From the NCBI RefSeq assembly GCF_001373415.1, contig NZ_CDSE01000007.1, positions 186,001-250,000 on the forward strand: a DNA stretch of 64,000 nt, read 5' to 3'. The stretch comes from Paenibacillus dakarensis. Its GTDB lineage: Bacteria; Bacillota; Bacilli; Paenibacillales; Paenibacillaceae. This document shows, piece after piece, positions 63,819-64,000 of the stretch. Numbering within the stretch: position 1 is the first letter of the stretch; every line of letters begins with the position of its first letter. The notes under the pieces were generated by a model. That model did not search any database. It was not told the origin of the DNA and was given only the letters and a program-made list of their open reading frames with translations. Both the position numbers and the translations under genes were made by a program.

Positions 63819-64000
63819 CTACATAGCTGCGCGCACCTTCTCGAACAATACGTTATTCTCCAGATGAATATGCTCGAAGGTATCCTTTTCAAGCTGTGCC
63901 AGCCGTTGATATACCAAGCGGTACGTACCGCATGCTCCAGCAGGAGGTTCAAAGTCGCAGGTAATCTTGCGCAGCTCCTTGAGGAGATCACCGGCGTGTT
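63819..64000 (-). CDS. Iron-sulfur cluster repair di-iron protein (RIC/ScdA/YtfE), C-terminal part
   Basis: The minus-strand frame from the window edge to TAG 63819-63821 encodes [19 protein letters not shown], then [17 protein letters not shown] and [15 protein letters not shown]. This is the end of the hemerythrin-like di-iron domain of the RIC family, which repairs iron-sulfur clusters after nitrosative or oxidative damage. The His and Glu of HIHLEN are iron ligands in the family. The gene continues beyond the window. An overlapping 66-codon frame on the same strand is only a shadow. Confidence 0.85.
   Translation of the reverse strand, partial: HAGDLLKELRKITCDFEPPAGACGTYRLVYQRLAQLEKDTFEHIHLENNVLFEKVRAAM

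Noticed and set aside
63791..63991. 66-codon minus-strand frame at the window end
   Set aside because: The neighbouring frame encodes the RIC/ScdA hemerythrin domain; this one is a shadow.

Overview
The window looks like a chromosome segment of a Paenibacillus-type member of the Bacillales. Coding GC is near 50 percent, Shine-Dalgarno sites are strong (GGAGG or AAGGGGG types), and the gene types fit: YesM/YesN two-component pairs, CUT1-type sugar ABC transporters without an ATPase, a stalk-domain surface protein, and an SNF2-SWIM helicase pair. I see no rRNA, tRNA, CRISPR array, prophage or insertion sequence. Species assignment is inference; no marker gene is present.

Layout. 1-9.0 kb: the end of a TelA-type protein, a calcium-type P-ATPase, a MATE exporter behind a possible attenuator, and a DMT exporter plus metallophosphoesterase operon divergent from a DeoR regulator. 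An AT-rich gene for a secreted protein follows, preceded by a tiny ORF. 9.0-23.0 kb: one uninterrupted co-directional cluster. It opens with a LacI regulator whose promoter carries a consensus CcpA cre site and two overlapping operators. It continues with an AfuABC/PhnSTUV-like ABC importer, an MBL-fold hydrolase and a Cof-type HAD phosphatase. It ends with the inositol catabolic genes iolD-iolE-iolC-iolA-iolG-iolB. The arrangement suggests import of a phosphorylated or otherwise anionic inositol compound, dephosphorylation, then breakdown to acetyl-CoA and a triose phosphate. The iolJ aldolase is not in the window.

23-43.4 kb: an NPP1-like/C2 secreted protein, a large secreted propeller protein, a formamidase-family enzyme, a PadR plus HAAS-FtsW/RodA pair, a cytoplasmic sialidase-fold protein, uridine kinase, threonine aldolase and an SNF2 helicase overlapping a SWIM protein. 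Two elements fall below usual gene-calling size: a 58-residue membrane protein and a possible small RNA. An AraC regulator divergent from a sugar isomerase/epimerase and a Gfo/Idh/MocA dehydrogenase closes this part. A strongly base-paired intergenic element lies at about 43.5-43.7 kb.

43.7-60.4 kb: an alpha-glucoside island. It holds GH65 phosphorylase plus beta-phosphoglucomutase, an AraC regulator, a YesM/YesN pair, a binding protein with two permeases, the decayed end of a GH3 glycosidase, a glycogen-debranching-like hydrolase, a stalk-domain protein, a frameshifted GPH-type sugar transporter and a ChbG/YdjC deacetylase. The likely flow is ABC uptake, phosphorolysis to beta-glucose 1-phosphate, then conversion to glucose 6-phosphate.

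60.4-64 kb: a DHA2 drug exporter and its TetR regulator with two perfect palindromic operators, an endonuclease/exonuclease/phosphatase-fold protein, and the end of a di-iron iron-sulfur-repair (RIC) gene on the minus strand.
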